The notes below the pieces were generated by a model that was not told the DNA's origin, made no database searches, and saw only the letters and a program-made list of their open reading frames with translations. DNA of 50,767 bases, taken from contig JAHEDH010000224.1 of NCBI GenBank assembly GCA_024641285.1, positions 1-50,767 of the forward strand, written 5' to 3'. Position 1 is the first letter of the stretch. Every line of letters starts with the position of its first letter. The DNA comes from a bacterium (GTDB taxonomy: Bacteria; Actinomycetota; Acidimicrobiia; Spongiisociales; ZC4RG35). A program made the translations under genes and the position numbers. Below are positions 19,215 through 28,925 of the stretch, piece after piece.

Positions 19215-19873
19215 GTCTGTTCCCCTGTGACCCTGCGCAGCTCCCTGATGGCAGCCGCCGGATCCTCGTTGCCAAAGACGGCCGATCCCGCGACGAGCAC
19301 GTTCGCTCCAGCTGCCGCGGCTCGCGGCGCGGTATCGGGCGTGATGCCGCCGTCTATCTGAACATCGGTCTCGAGGCCGTGAAAATCAACCCATTTTCTC
19401 GCCTGCTCCACCTTGGGAAGGACCTCCGGCATGAATGCCTGCCCACCGAATCCGGGGTGTACCGACATGACCACGACCATCCGACACGATTCGATCCATG
19501 GCTCCATGGCAGCGAACGGTGTGTGGGGCGAGATGACGACGCCGAACCCGATGTCGAGTGCGGCGGCCTCTTTGATGGCATCGGTGGGATCCGGGACGGC
19601 CTCGAGATGTACCGTCACGATGTCGGCACCGGCCGACGCGAGCTCTTCGAGGTAGACGGTCGGGTTCGTGGTCATGATGTGACAGTCGAAAACGAGGTTG
19701 CTCACCGGCCGGATCGAGGAGATCACCGGCATCCCGAACGTGATGTTGGGCACGAAATGGCCGTCCATGACGTCGAGATGCAACAGGTCCGCTTCAGCCT
19801 CGACGGTGCCGATCTGTTCCGCCAGGTCACTGAAGTCCGCAGCGAGCAAGGACGGGGCGATCTTGATCTCCAT
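19211..19873 (-). CDS. rpe: Ribulose-phosphate 3-epimerase
   Basis: It interconverts ribulose 5-phosphate and xylulose 5-phosphate in the pentose phosphate pathway. The TIM-barrel motifs are complete: IAPSLLAADFSDL, HLDVMDGHFVPNITFG, CHIMTTNP, VVVMSVHPGFGGQAF, and the phosphate-binding IDGGI with VAGSAVFG. The 220 aa are normal. The ATG at 19873 (a GTG directly before it is also possible) lies 35 bases after the rsmB stop. Ribulose 5-phosphate is also the substrate of the RibB half of RibBA downstream, a sensible link to the rib genes. Confidence 0.97.
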   Translation of the reverse strand: MEIKIAPSLLAADFSDLAEQIGTVEAEADLLHLDVMDGHFVPNITFGMPVISSIRPVSNLVFDCHIMTTNPTVYLEELASAGADIVTVHLEAVPDPTDAIKEAAALDIGFGVVISPHTPFAAMEPWIESCRMVVVMSVHPGFGGQAFMPEVLPKVEQARKWVDFHGLETDVQIDGGITPDTAPRAAAAGANVLVAGSAVFGNEDPAAAIRELRRVTGEQT

Positions 19874-19908
19874 CACGCAATGATATGGCGACCCGGGTCG
19901 GTCACCCG

Positions 19909-21066
19909 TCATCTGTCGATGATCGCGATGAACATCCCGTCGGTCGGACCGAGATGGGGCGCGAGCAGCCACCCCTTGCCCAGTGCCCTGCCGGGCAGCT
20001 GGAGATCGGGTGGACGTGCCGGGTAGGGCGCTACGACCTCGACGGTCTCGCTGGGCGTGACGGTGCACACCGAGTACACCACCCGTCCCCCCGGCCTCAC
20101 CAGCTCGATCGCCGAGGCGAGCAGGTCGCCGGCGATGGTGGCCAGGTTCGTGACGTCCTCGGTACCGGTGCGTCGGATGATCTCCGGCCGCCGCCGCAGG
20201 GTTCCGAGCCCCGTACACGGGGCGTCCAAGAGGACTGCGTCGAACGTGGCGGGCTCGAACGGCGCCGTGCGGCCGTCTGCGATCACCCATGAAGCACCGG
20301 GCACGCGCCTTGCGGCCTGTCTCGTGCGGCGTGGATGGAGGTCGGCGGCGATCACACGGGCGCCGTCGTCGACGAGCTGTCCGGTCTTGCCTCCCGGGGC
20401 CGCAGACATGTCGAGGACGACCTCTCCTGGGCGTGCCGATACGGCGAGGCCGACTGCGACCGAGGCAGGGTCTTGGATCTCGAATCCCTTCGGAATCGGA
20501 CCGCTCCCCAGCCATGCGCCTTCGATGCCCGGGACTGGAACGTAGCCGCCTGGCGTGCCCGACCCCCTGATCCCGAGCTCCGGCGATTGGAGTGAAGCCT
20601 CCCAGAAGGCCTCGATCTCGTGGTCGTCGAACACGCTGGACATCTCGGCTGTCAGCCAGGCGGGCATGTCGGGGTGCAGCCTGGGAGCTGACCGGGCGAC
20701 CTTTCTCAACACTGCGTTGGCGAACGGGGCGTACGAGGGATTCGAGCGTTTCGCAGCGCGAACCACCGCGTCGACCGTGAGCGCATCCGGACGGTCACTG
20801 CGCCCGAGCTCGGCTACGCCGACACGCAGCAGGTCGAGAAGTGGCCGATCGATACGATCGAGCGGTCGTTTCGACGCCCGGTCCACCTCGACGTCGATCT
20901 GTGTCAGGTTCCGGAGTGCGTCGTAGGCGATTGCCCTGGCAACGCCGGCGTCAGAAGGATTCATCCCCTTGGTCTCGGTGCGGGAGACCACGTTCGAGAA
21001 TGCGCCTTCCCGGTCGACGCGGCCAACGATCCGGGCGGCGGCGGCACGGGCGTCCGCAGCGGTCAT
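19909..21066 (-). CDS. rsmB: 16S rRNA m5C967 methyltransferase
   Basis: This SAM-dependent methyltransferase has 385 aa. A NusB-like RNA-binding domain (about 1-130) precedes a Rossmann domain with DMSAAPGGKTGQL (SAM binding) and the two catalytic Cys, in LDAPCTGLGTLRRRPEI and YSVCTVTPSE. It is somewhat shorter than E. coli RsmB, mainly in the C-terminal region, but the core is intact. The ATG at 21066 overlaps the fmt stop (ATGA). The order fmt-rsmB-rpe matches mycobacteria and many other bacteria. Confidence 0.94.
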   Translation of the reverse strand: MTAADARAAAARIVGRVDREGAFSNVVSRTETKGMNPSDAGVARAIAYDALRNLTQIDVEVDRASKRPLDRIDRPLLDLLRVGVAELGRSDRPDALTVDAVVRAAKRSNPSYAPFANAVLRKVARSAPRLHPDMPAWLTAEMSSVFDDHEIEAFWEASLQSPELGIRGSGTPGGYVPVPGIEGAWLGSGPIPKGFEIQDPASVAVGLAVSARPGEVVLDMSAAPGGKTGQLVDDGARVIAADLHPRRTRQAARRVPGASWVIADGRTAPFEPATFDAVLLDAPCTGLGTLRRRPEIIRRTGTEDVTNLATIAGDLLASAIELVRPGGRVVYSVCTVTPSETVEVVAPYPARPPDLQLPGRALGKGWLLAPHLGPTDGMFIAIIDR

Positions 21067-21977
21067 CGGAGAACACCGAGCTCTCCGTGCCGGCCTCTGG
21101 CCCACTCTCGCCCGGACATCGCCCGCTTACCCTGAGGTTGGACTTCGACGAGCTCGATCGGCCGGGTGCCAGTGCCCATGACGAGCCGGTCGTCGGACAG
21201 CGACAGCGCACCTGGCCCGGTCGCTCGAAGGTCGTCGACCGGTCGGGCGCGCAGGATCTTGAAGCGTTCGCCGTCGAGGAGCGCAGCAGCTCCGGGCTGG
21301 GGGCTGAGAGCGTGGATCTTCCTCACCAGCTGCTCGGCCGGCGAGTCGGGCACCACGAGGCGCTCTTCGGGAGTGATCTTCGGGGCGTGGCTGGATCGCC
21401 CGACCTGAGCGGTGGCGATGGCTCGCCCCGCAACGATGTCGACCAGCATGCTCTGGAGATGCTCTGCGCCTTCGACCGCCAACCGATCCAACACGTCGCC
21501 AGTCGTTTCGATCGGCAGGAGCGCGGTGGACCTGATCGAGTAGATCGGCCCTGTGTCCAGACCCTCGTCGAGACCCATCAGCGTGACACCGGTGCGGGTG
21601 TCGCCGGCTTCGATCGCCCGCTGGACCGGTGCCGCCCCCCTCCACTTCGGCAGGATCGAGAAGTGGACGTTGACGAACCCCCGGTGTGGCACGGTGAGAG
21701 CGTCGGACCGGATGAGCATGCCGAACGCAACGATCACGGCGACATCGATCGGCCCGAGGCCGGACAGGATGGGGACGATGTCCCGGTTCGTGGTCGGCTG
21801 GAAGACAGGGAGGTCGAGGTCGACCGCACGTTGCTTGACGGGCGGCGGTGCCGGTCGTTTGGAGCGCCCTCTGGGCCTGTCCGGCTGGGTCAGCACCGCC
21901 ACGACATCTGCGATCCCTTCAAGTGCGTTCAACGAGGGAACCGCTGCCTCCGGCGTGCCGAGGAAGACCGTCCTCAC
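21063..21977 (-). CDS. fmt: Methionyl-tRNA formyltransferase
   Basis: It formylates initiator Met-tRNA using 10-formyl-tetrahydrofolate. The N-terminal catalytic domain shows VFLGTPEAAVPSL, VIVAFGMLI, NVHFSILPKWRGAAPVQRAI and GVTLMGLDEGLDTGPI. The C-terminal OB-like domain begins about residue 205. The start is GTG at 21977, overlapping the def stop as GTGA, so the formylating and deformylating enzymes are translationally coupled. At 304 aa it is of usual length. Confidence 0.96.
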   Translation of the reverse strand: MRTVFLGTPEAAVPSLNALEGIADVVAVLTQPDRPRGRSKRPAPPPVKQRAVDLDLPVFQPTTNRDIVPILSGLGPIDVAVIVAFGMLIRSDALTVPHRGFVNVHFSILPKWRGAAPVQRAIEAGDTRTGVTLMGLDEGLDTGPIYSIRSTALLPIETTGDVLDRLAVEGAEHLQSMLVDIVAGRAIATAQVGRSSHAPKITPEERLVVPDSPAEQLVRKIHALSPQPGAAALLDGERFKILRARPVDDLRATGPGALSLSDDRLVMGTGTRPIELVEVQPQGKRAMSGREWARGRHGELGVLR

Positions 21978-22483
21978 TCGAATTCGACGAGCCCGAGGGC
22001 TTCCAGGCGCAGGTCGCGCAGCGCCGCCTTCTGAACGGGCTTCTCCAGGTGGTCGATCAACAACTCACCGTTGAGATGCCCGATCTCGTGGAGAAGGACA
22101 CGCCCGAGCAGTGCCTCACCGGAGTATTCGACCGTTTCGCCGTCGAGGTTCAACGAGGTCACCCTGACGTATTCGGGTCGGGTGATCGACCAGAAGTGCC
22201 CGGGCACGGAGAGGCATCCTTCCTCGTAGGTCCACTCCCCCGCGGTCTCGACGATCGAGGGGTTGATCAACACCTGGGGACCGTTTCCGTCCTGTGCGTC
22301 GAACACCGCCACGGCGCGAGACACGCCGATCTGGTTGGCCGCCAGGCCCACGCCCGGGGCGTCGTACATCGTCTCGGTGAGGTCGGCGACCAACTTCTCG
22401 ACCCCTGCATCGATCGTATCGACCCGGCGGGTCATGGCGCGAAGCACCGGATCGCCGAAGGTCCTGAGCGGAAAGATGGCCAT
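21974..22483 (-). CDS. def: Peptide deformylase
   Basis: This metalloenzyme removes the formyl group from nascent proteins. The 169 aa have all three motifs: GVGLAANQIG (44-53), EEGCLSVPG with metal ligand Cys90, and HEIGH (132-136) giving two His ligands and the catalytic Glu. The usual Asp of HEXDH is Gly here; the HEXXH frame is kept. The ATG at 22483 fits the normal N-terminus MAIFPLRTFGDPVLR. The gap to the upstream priA stop is 264 bases and full of short repeats. Confidence 0.96.
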   Translation of the reverse strand: MAIFPLRTFGDPVLRAMTRRVDTIDAGVEKLVADLTETMYDAPGVGLAANQIGVSRAVAVFDAQDGNGPQVLINPSIVETAGEWTYEEGCLSVPGHFWSITRPEYVRVTSLNLDGETVEYSGEALLGRVLLHEIGHLNGELLIDHLEKPVQKAALRDLRLEALGLVEFE

Positions 22484-22535
22484 GAGCGGGCAGGCTAATC
22501 GGGGCCTACCGGCATGCCTGCCTCTGGTGCGACCC

Positions 22536-22577
22536 GCTCCCAGCAGCCGGCTCCCGGCTTCCAGCTCTGGGCTCTCG
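22536..22577. repeat. Heptad tandem array E1, between priA and def
   Basis: Six 7-base units of the type GCTCYCR, for example GCTCCCA and GCTCCCG, run uninterrupted upstream of def. They lie inside the 264-base gap between priA and def, which otherwise holds array E2 and about 95 bases in which I see nothing. Confidence 0.75.
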
Positions 22578-22671
22578 ACCTCGTACCGAGCGTTGTGCGA
22601 CCTCCGAACAAGAGGGTGATCGAGCACCGAACCGTCGCACTTCACGGGGACGCTCGAACGCCTCCCCGTGG

Positions 22672-22720
22672 AGCCGATAGCCGATGGCCGACAGCCGATA
22701 GCGGGAGGCCGCCAGGCCGA
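22672..22720. repeat. Heptad tandem array E2, between priA and def
   Basis: Seven 7-base units start with AGCCGAT repeated, then drift through GGCCGAC and AGCGGGA to GGCCGCC. The drift leads into the 20-base direct repeat at 22703-22748. Confidence 0.75.
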
Positions 22721-22748
22721 CCCAAGCAGGGAGGCCGCCAGGCCGACC
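22703..22748. repeat. Perfect 20-bp direct repeat at the priA 3' end
   Basis: A 20-base sequence starting GGGAGGCCGCC at 22703-22722 recurs exactly at 22729-22748. The second copy ends on the first base of the priA stop triplet. Spacing between copies is 26 bases start to start. It probably arose by duplication of part of array E2. Confidence 0.8.
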
Positions 22749-24577
22749 TACAGATCGATCGGATCCGCGTCGATGCGCACGGTTGCTCCGGCGTTGCGCC
22801 AACGATCGACGACCGGGCGCAGCGCCAGCTTGAATCGGTCGAGATCCGGTGCCTGGATCAGCCATCGCACACCGCGAGCGGACTCGGCCGGGCCGAGAAT
22901 CGTGGTCCTGCCGCCGATGGCGACCAGCTCGCTGTTGGTGATCTCGGCATCGTCGAGATCCCGGACCTCGATCACCATCAACTCGCCGGCCGGCGGATAT
23001 CCGAACGCCCGTCGCTGTTCGATCTCCGTCGCGTAGAAGCCGATCGGATCGGCACGTCGCAACGCCACGATGGCGTGATGATCGGGATCGCTGGTCTGCA
23101 GGAGCAGGCGACCGCCATCGGTCACGATGCCGGCGAGACGAGCGCCGATCCGGAGCGCCTCCTCGGCCGCCCGGTAGTTCGTGCCTCGAACCACGCCGTC
23201 GGCATCCACCCAAATGGCGAGATCGCATTGGGACACTCTGGGCAGGTCGCGTTCGGTGCCGACCCTGACAGCCCGGCGAGCCTCCATCGCACCCACGAGG
23301 CGCTTGTCGACGACACGCCCGATCTCCTCGATGAGGCGCCCGACTCCGGCCCCGAGCGGTTCGAAGCGCTCGCCACCGCAGGACACACATGGGCCGATCG
23401 GGGTTCCGCAGCGCGCACAGACGTCAGCGGGGTCGGGGCGGGATCCGCACGTGCCGCACACCCTGAGGGTCCGACAGGCGACGCATCGGGATGCGGCGGA
23501 GTAGCCGCGGCGATGGGCGTAGACGAACACGGACCCACGCGGGGCGATCGCCCGGATCGCCTGCTTGGCCGTCTCCCCCAGCAATCCACCGCCGGGCGGG
23601 TCGGTCTTGCGGTCGACCACCTCGACGAGCGGCCACAACCGGCCGGGGGCCAGCCGACGAACGTCCGGACCGACACCCATCAGTTCCGCCGATGGTGTCG
23701 GTCCCGCGAACACGGCGACGATGTTCTCGCGTCTGGAGCGGGCGAGAAGCACGTCACGGACCGCAAGGGTCGGAGATTGCCGTTCCTTCATCGCTCGTCG
23801 GCTCTCCTCGACGGCGACGATGACCGCCGGTGTCCTGACCTGCCAGGTTGCGATCCTGGGTGTTCCGACGGTGACACTGGTCAGGTGGCGAAGTCGGCGC
23901 CAGACGCCCGTCACGTCCTTGTCGGCCATGTCGGGGAGCACGCTCGACACCCCGACGCCGGCTTCCTCGATGGTGCTGCCGATGGCGGTTACCTCCAGCG
24001 CCGTAGGCGCGATGACCACCAGGCTCACGCCCGCCGCCATGCAGTCACGTGCGAGATCGGCCATGCCTGCGGGAGCATGCTCGAGGAGCGCCACCGGCCG
24101 ATGGCGCCGGCCAGAAGCTGCGGCGTCCACGACGTCCGCGAGGGCGTGTTGGACTCGATCCTCGACACCCGAGGCGGGGGTCTTCGGCGCCGCGGGGGGA
24201 ACGTTGGGTGGCGCAGCGCGGTCCAGAACCGGACCGATCGGGGCAACGTAGTGCTGGGCGACCCATCGAAGTGAGTCGATGAGTTCGGGTGTCAGGATCG
24301 ATGATCGGCCGGACACCTGGGCGATGTCGCGCAGCTTGGCATGGTCTCGCTTCCCGAGTTCGACGACGAAGCCCTTGACCCGCCTGCCTCCGAGGGGAAC
24401 GCGTACCAGGCTGCCGACCACGACCCGATCTGCCAGGGGCTCGGGGATCGAATACCAGAAGCCGTCGTCGACGGCGTGACTCGGGATATCGGGCACGACC
24501 CGGGCGGCATCGACCGGGTCGGTCAGAGTGCTGCCGCCGCGGCCGCCAGCTCCTCGGAGGCGTCGGTCGACTCCCAT
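22748..24577 (-). CDS. priA: PriA-like primosomal protein N', helicase motifs lost
   Basis: This is a replication-restart scaffold protein. The N-terminal DNA-binding domain ([36 protein letters not shown]) and the zinc-binding segment ([35 protein letters not shown], eight Cys) are clear. The Walker A GxGK and DEEH boxes of true PriA are absent, as in other actinobacteria, so it is probably not a helicase. The start is uncertain: ATG 24577 overlaps metK by 55 bases, GTG 24496 would cut the conserved ARV strand, and a CTG at 24526 would form a CTGA overlap with the metK stop. I used the ATG because it keeps the whole fold. Confidence 0.88.
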   Translation of the reverse strand: MGVDRRLRGAGGRGGSTLTDPVDAARVVPDIPSHAVDDGFWYSIPEPLADRVVVGSLVRVPLGGRRVKGFVVELGKRDHAKLRDIAQVSGRSSILTPELIDSLRWVAQHYVAPIGPVLDRAAPPNVPPAAPKTPASGVEDRVQHALADVVDAAASGRRHRPVALLEHAPAGMADLARDCMAAGVSLVVIAPTALEVTAIGSTIEEAGVGVSSVLPDMADKDVTGVWRRLRHLTSVTVGTPRIATWQVRTPAVIVAVEESRRAMKERQSPTLAVRDVLLARSRRENIVAVFAGPTPSAELMGVGPDVRRLAPGRLWPLVEVVDRKTDPPGGGLLGETAKQAIRAIAPRGSVFVYAHRRGYSAASRCVACRTLRVCGTCGSRPDPADVCARCGTPIGPCVSCGGERFEPLGAGVGRLIEEIGRVVDKRLVGAMEARRAVRVGTERDLPRVSQCDLAIWVDADGVVRGTNYRAAEEALRIGARLAGIVTDGGRLLLQTSDPDHHAIVALRRADPIGFYATEIEQRRAFGYPPAGELMVIEVRDLDDAEITNSELVAIGGRTTILGPAESARGVRWLIQAPDLDRFKLALRPVVDRWRNAGATVRIDADPIDL

Positions 24578-25719
24578 GGGAACTGTGGCCGGCCGAAGTG
24601 GCCATAGGCCGCTGTCTGCCGGTAGATCGGCCGCCGAAGATCGAGGCGATCGATGATCGCCTGCGGCCTGAAGTCGAAGAACTCCCAGACCAGGGTCGAC
24701 AGCTTGAATGGATCGATCTGGGCGGTCCCGAATGCCTCGACCAGCACCGAGAAGGGCTCGGCCCTCCCGATTGCATAAGCGACCTGGACCTCACACCTGG
24801 ATGCCAGCCCAGCGGCGACGATGTTCTTGGCGGCGTGCCTGGCGGCGTACGCCGCTGAACGGTCCACCTTCGTCACGTCCTTGCCGCTGAACGCTCCCCC
24901 TCCGTGTCGGGCGTAACCGCCGTAGGTGTCGACGATGATCTTGCGACCGGTCAAACCGGTATCGGCCGTGGGACCGCCCACGACGAACCGTCCGGACGGG
25001 TTGACGAGGATGTCGATGTCGCCGGTCTCGTGGTAACGCTCGGCCACTGGCCCGACGACGAGCTTCTTGAGATCGGTCTCGATCTGCTCGGAGTCGACAC
25101 CTTCGGCGTGGTGAGTGCTGATGAGGATCGTGTTGAGGTGTGACGGGTGGCCGTCTTCGTAGGCGACGCTGACCTGGGTCTTGCCGTCCGGACGGAGATA
25201 GTCGACCACGCCGTTCTTCCGCACCATGGCGAGCTGCTCGGCGAGCCGGTGGGCCAATTGGATCGGGAGCGGCATCAAAGCGGGCGTCTCGTCGCACGCA
25301 TACCCGAACATGATGCCCTGGTCTCCGGCCCCCAACTCGTCGAGGGCGTCCGTCGACCCGCTTCTCGCCTCCAAGGACTGGGTGACGCCTCCGGCGATGT
25401 CTGGGCTCTGGCGGTGGAGCAGGTTCTCGACGTGGACGGTGTCGGCGGAGAAGTCCGCATCGAACCCGTCGTAGCCGATGTCCGCAATCACACCGCGAGC
25501 GATTTCGATGGGGTCGATGACGGCGTCGGTCGTGATCTCACCGGCGATGACGACACGTCCCTTGGTGACCATCGTTTCGCAGGCGACCCGAGCCATCGGA
25601 TCCTGCTCGAGCACGGCATCCAGGATGCCGTCCGAGATGGCGTCACAGACCTTGTCGGGATGGCCCTCGGTCACGGACTCTGAGCTGAAGTGGGATCGGT
25701 GTGGGACGGGCGCGTTCAT
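24523..25719 (-). CDS. metK: S-adenosylmethionine synthetase
   Basis: It makes SAM from methionine and ATP; SAM serves the methyltransferases RsmB and SpoU encoded nearby. The 398 aa show the signatures [35 protein letters not shown] and [19 protein letters not shown], with the three-domain layout complete. The ATG at 25719 lies 45 bases after the coaBC stop. That gap is too short for a SAM riboswitch and shows only a possible -10 TATCCT (25731-25736). Confidence 0.98.
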   Translation of the reverse strand: MNAPVPHRSHFSSESVTEGHPDKVCDAISDGILDAVLEQDPMARVACETMVTKGRVVIAGEITTDAVIDPIEIARGVIADIGYDGFDADFSADTVHVENLLHRQSPDIAGGVTQSLEARSGSTDALDELGAGDQGIMFGYACDETPALMPLPIQLAHRLAEQLAMVRKNGVVDYLRPDGKTQVSVAYEDGHPSHLNTILISTHHAEGVDSEQIETDLKKLVVGPVAERYHETGDIDILVNPSGRFVVGGPTADTGLTGRKIIVDTYGGYARHGGGAFSGKDVTKVDRSAAYAARHAAKNIVAAGLASRCEVQVAYAIGRAEPFSVLVEAFGTAQIDPFKLSTLVWEFFDFRPQAIIDRLDLRRPIYRQTAAYGHFGRPQFPWESTDASEELAAAAAAL

Positions 25720-25764
25720 GGGTGTGAGTGAGGATAGGTGAGCCTGGTCGGAACGCGGCGAACG

Positions 25765-26946
25765 TCAGCGTGTCGAAAGCCGTCGCTCGACGAGATCCCA
25801 CAGGCGCGAGGCGACTTCGGTCTTGGGCATCATCGGCCAGGGTTCGCTCGTACCGTCAGGGCTGATGATCGTGACCTGGTTGGTGTCGGTGGCGAACCCC
25901 GAGCCCGGTTGGCTGATGTCGTTGGCGACCAGGAGGTCCACGCCCTTCCTGACCGCCTTCTCGGCGGCCCGCTCAAGGGATCCGGACTCGGCGGCGAACC
26001 CGACGAGAAATGGGCGGACCCGACGTTGCGACACCGTCATCAAGATGTCGGGATTCGGCTCGAGCTCCAGATCGGGAGGGCCGTCGGTGCGAACGAGCTT
26101 GCCGGACGACACCTGGGCCGGGCGGAAGTCGGCCACCGCCGCCGCCATGATTGCCACGTCCGGCGCGACGGTCGCGACCGCATCGGCCATCTGCTGCGCC
26201 GTCTCGACCCGAATGACCTCGATTCGCCGATCGAGTTCGACGCCGGCCGTCGTCACCACCGTGACCTTCGCTCCGCGAGCTGCGGCCTCGTTTGCGATGG
26301 CGTGGCCCATCTTGCCGCTCGATCGGTTGCCGATGTAGCGCACCGGGTCGATTGGCTCTCTGGTCCCGCCCGCGGTCACGAGCACCGAGACACCGGACAG
26401 GCTTGAAGACAGGGTCGTGACGATCACTTCGACGATGACCTCGGGCTCCTCCATGCGGCCCGAACCGACGTCGCCCCCGGCGAGGTCTCCGGATGCGGGA
26501 CCGACGACGATCACGCCGTCCTCGGTGAGCCGGGCGATGTTCCGTTGCGTCGCCGGGTACTCCCACATCTCGGTGTGCATCGCCGGGGCGACGACGATCG
26601 GTGCGGTGGATGCCGTGACTGTTGCAACGAGCACGTCGTCACTGAGCCCGACGGCGAGCCGGGCGATGGTGGCGGTGGTCGCCGGCGCGATGACGATCAG
26701 GTCAGCCCACCGAGCCAGGTCGGTGTGAGGCGAGACGGAAGACCCGTCGACGGAGAAATCGGTTGTCACAGGCTGCCCGGTGATGCCCGCCATCGTCGCA
26801 GTGCCGAGAAACTCGGTGCCTGCTCGGGTCATGACGACTCGCACGTCGGCGCCGGCTTCGATGAGACGACGCGCCAGATAGGCCGACTTGTAGGCGGCGA
26901 TACCGCCGGTGACGCCCAGAAGAATCCGGCGTCCACTGAGAGGCAT
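25765..26946 (-). CDS. coaBC: Phosphopantothenoylcysteine decarboxylase/synthetase
   Basis: This bifunctional coenzyme A enzyme first couples cysteine to phosphopantothenate, then decarboxylates. The N-terminal flavoprotein CoaC half (1 to about 180) has LLGVTGGIAAYKSAYLARRL and APAMHTEMW, where the classic motif is PAMN; His at that place is, from memory, common in actinobacteria. The usual active-site Cys loop ACGD reads AGGD. The CoaB half has VTAGGTREPIDPVRYIGN, RSSGKMG and VANDIS with FATDTNQVTII. At 393 aa it is complete. The ATG overlaps the rpoZ stop as TGATG. Confidence 0.96.
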   Translation of the reverse strand: MPLSGRRILLGVTGGIAAYKSAYLARRLIEAGADVRVVMTRAGTEFLGTATMAGITGQPVTTDFSVDGSSVSPHTDLARWADLIVIAPATTATIARLAVGLSDDVLVATVTASTAPIVVAPAMHTEMWEYPATQRNIARLTEDGVIVVGPASGDLAGGDVGSGRMEEPEVIVEVIVTTLSSSLSGVSVLVTAGGTREPIDPVRYIGNRSSGKMGHAIANEAAARGAKVTVVTTAGVELDRRIEVIRVETAQQMADAVATVAPDVAIMAAAVADFRPAQVSSGKLVRTDGPPDLELEPNPDILMTVSQRRVRPFLVGFAAESGSLERAAEKAVRKGVDLLVANDISQPGSGFATDTNQVTIISPDGTSEPWPMMPKTEVASRLWDLVERRLSTR

Positions 26947-27167
26947 CAGGCCTCCTCGCGCTCCACGGTGACCTTGCCTTCGGCGATCTCTTCCATGGCG
27001 ATGGTGAGGGGCTTGCGGCTGAGCGAGTGGACCTGTGGAGGCACGTAGTGCCCGATGCCCTCCCCCAGCTGGTGGAAATAGGCGTTGATCTGTCGGGCCC
27101 TACGCGACGACACGATCACCGCTGCGAACCGGTTTCCGACTTCATCAACAACGTTCTCGATCTTCAT
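26946..27167 (-). CDS. rpoZ: RNA polymerase omega subunit
   Basis: Omega assists RNA polymerase assembly. The 73 aa contain VVDEVGNRFAAVIVSSRRARQINAY, the conserved omega core, followed by PLTIAMEEIAEGKV. The length fits the short actinobacterial forms. The ATG at 27167 has no Shine-Dalgarno, and a -10-like TACGCT ends eight bases upstream, so a leaderless mRNA is plausible. It is followed by coaBC with TGATG overlap, the same pair as in M. tuberculosis. Confidence 0.95.
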   Translation of the reverse strand: MKIENVVDEVGNRFAAVIVSSRRARQINAYFHQLGEGIGHYVPPQVHSLSRKPLTIAMEEIAEGKVTVEREEA

Positions 27168-27174
27168 GAGGAGC

Positions 27175-27180
27175 AGCGTA
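27175..27180 (-). promoter_or_regulatory. Candidate leaderless promoter of rpoZ
   Basis: TACGCT (TANNNT type, preceded by GG) lies just before the rpoZ ATG, so transcription would start on or next to the A of the start codon. There is no SD sequence between them. No good -35 is seen. The 117-base gap between purE and rpoZ holds nothing else I can support. Confidence 0.4.
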
Positions 27181-27284
27181 CCGCAAGTCGGTGGATTCGA
27201 GCGACTCGGGCATGACGGCCGAGAGCGCCCGTAGGGCCTACAGCGCCGATGCGCAGCGAGGCCCTCGGCACAGCGAACGCCGAT

Positions 27285-27776
27285 CTACCGATCTCCGAGT
27301 CCGGCGTTCTTGTCAACGACGGCTTGACGCAGTTGGGCGCGATGAGTATCCAGCTTCTCGGTCAGCGCCGGGTTGGACACCGCGAGAATGCGGACGGCCA
27401 TGAGGCCGGCGTTGGCGGCACCGCCGATCGCCATCGTCGCCACCGGGACACCGCGCGGCATCTGCACGATCGAGAGCAGCGAATCGACGCCGTCGAGCTT
27501 CGCCAACGGTACGGGGACGCCGATCACGGGCAGCGACGTCACCGAGGCGAGCATTCCCGGAAGATGGGCAGCTCCGCCTGCACCGGCGATGATCACCCCG
27601 AGACCGCGCTCACGGGCGGTCCGGCCGTACTCGAGCATCGCCTCTGCATCACGATGGGCTGAAACCACCCTGAGCTCTCTCGGGATGTCGAATTCGTCGA
27701 GCACCTCGAGTGCGGCCCCCATGACATCCAGATCGGAGTCACTCCCCATCACGACTCCAACGGTCGGCTCTCTCAC
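27285..27776 (-). CDS. purE: N5-carboxyaminoimidazole ribonucleotide mutase
   Basis: It converts N5-CAIR, made by PurK, to CAIR in purine synthesis. The 163 aa carry [28 protein letters not shown] (class I PurE His), [14 protein letters not shown] and [13 protein letters not shown]. The start GTG at 27776 overlaps the purK stop as GTGA and has GGGAGGA upstream. The order purK then purE lies between gmk and rpoZ, genes that are usually adjacent. Confidence 0.96.
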   Translation of the reverse strand: MREPTVGVVMGSDSDLDVMGAALEVLDEFDIPRELRVVSAHRDAEAMLEYGRTARERGLGVIIAGAGGAAHLPGMLASVTSLPVIGVPVPLAKLDGVDSLLSIVQMPRGVPVATMAIGGAANAGLMAVRILAVSNPALTEKLDTHRAQLRQAVVDKNAGLGDR

Positions 27777-28924
27777 TGAAATCCTCCCAAGATCTCGACG
27801 GCGTTCCTCGCTCTGGCCAGCGCCTCGTCCGGGTCGGTTCCGAGCACCGTCACGTGACCGATCTTCCGGCCGAGACGCTCCTCTTTCCCGTAGAGGTGGA
27901 TCGAGGCACCCTCGACCTCCAGCGCTGCCGGCAGGTTGCGCATCGCCGCCGACTCGGCACCGGTGCCGAGCACGTTGACCATGGCAACGGCGGGTGCAAC
28001 GAGGCTCGTCGACCCGAGCGGCCAGTCCAACACTGCGCGGAGATGATTGTGGAACTGTGACGTCACGGCTCCCTCGATGGTGGCATGGCCGGAGTTGTGC
28101 GGCCGCATGGCGAACTCGTTGATCAACAGCTCCCCGCCGGTGGTGACGAACATCTCGACAGCGACGATACCGGCCGCCCCGATCGCCGTGACCACCTCGG
28201 TCGCGAGATCGACGGCGTCTCGCTGCAACGATTCCGACACCCGGGCCGGCATCACGAGCTCGCGACAGATGCCATCCCGCTGGACGGTCTCGACCACCGG
28301 ATACGTCACTGAATCGCCGGAAGGGCGTCGCGCGACGAGGACCGCAAGCTCGCACTCCAGGTCCAGCATCTCCTCCGCCACCCAGATCCCGCCGCGGTTC
28401 AGCACTGCAGCCGCCTCTTCGGTTCCGGCGACGATCTCGACTCCGCGTCCGTCGTACCCCATGGTGGAGACCTTCAGGACGACCGGCCAGCCGTGTTCGG
28501 TGGCGAATGCCTCGACATCGGCGACAGCGTCGACCCTTGCGAACGGTGGGACCGGGTACCCCCTCGCATGCAGTTCGGAACGGGCGAACAGCTTGTCCTG
28601 GGCGAATCGCAACGCCATGGGGTCCGGCACGACCGGGATCCCTCCCCGCTGGATCCGTTGGAGCGCCTCGTTGGAGACCAGCTCGTGGTCCAGCGTGATC
28701 ACGTCACACCCGTCGGCGAATACGACGACCGCGCTCTCGTCGAGAGGATCGCCGATCCGATGGGGAGCCCCGACCAGGACAGCGGGATCGGAGTCCGTGG
28801 CGGCGAGCACGTCGAGGCGCACGGCGAGATCGACGGCCGCCCGATGCGTCATCCGAGCGAGCTGGCCGGCACCGACCATGCCGACTCGTGCGCTCGAGCG
28901 AGAACTCGACAGGTCCCGTGTCAT
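27773..28924 (-). CDS. purK: N5-carboxyaminoimidazole ribonucleotide synthase
   Basis: This ATP-grasp enzyme carboxylates aminoimidazole ribonucleotide with bicarbonate. The 383 aa have [12 protein letters not shown] (pre-ATP-grasp fold), [36 protein letters not shown], and the metal-binding [30 protein letters not shown]. The ATG at 28924 follows the gmk stop by one base; an in-frame ATG further upstream lies inside gmk. It is coupled to purE by overlap. Confidence 0.96.
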   Translation of the reverse strand: MTRDLSSSRSSARVGMVGAGQLARMTHRAAVDLAVRLDVLAATDSDPAVLVGAPHRIGDPLDESAVVVFADGCDVITLDHELVSNEALQRIQRGGIPVVPDPMALRFAQDKLFARSELHARGYPVPPFARVDAVADVEAFATEHGWPVVLKVSTMGYDGRGVEIVAGTEEAAAVLNRGGIWVAEEMLDLECELAVLVARRPSGDSVTYPVVETVQRDGICRELVMPARVSESLQRDAVDLATEVVTAIGAAGIVAVEMFVTTGGELLINEFAMRPHNSGHATIEGAVTSQFHNHLRAVLDWPLGSTSLVAPAVAMVNVLGTGAESAAMRNLPAALEVEGASIHLYGKEERLGRKIGHVTVLGTDPDEALARARNAVEILGGFQ

Positions 28925-28925
28925 C

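Noticed and set aside
22514-24274. 586-codon plus-strand open frame
   Set aside because: It mirrors priA and the repeat-filled gap and has no recognisable domain.
25720-25764. SAM riboswitch before metK
   Set aside because: The gap is 45 bases and lacks the conserved helices.
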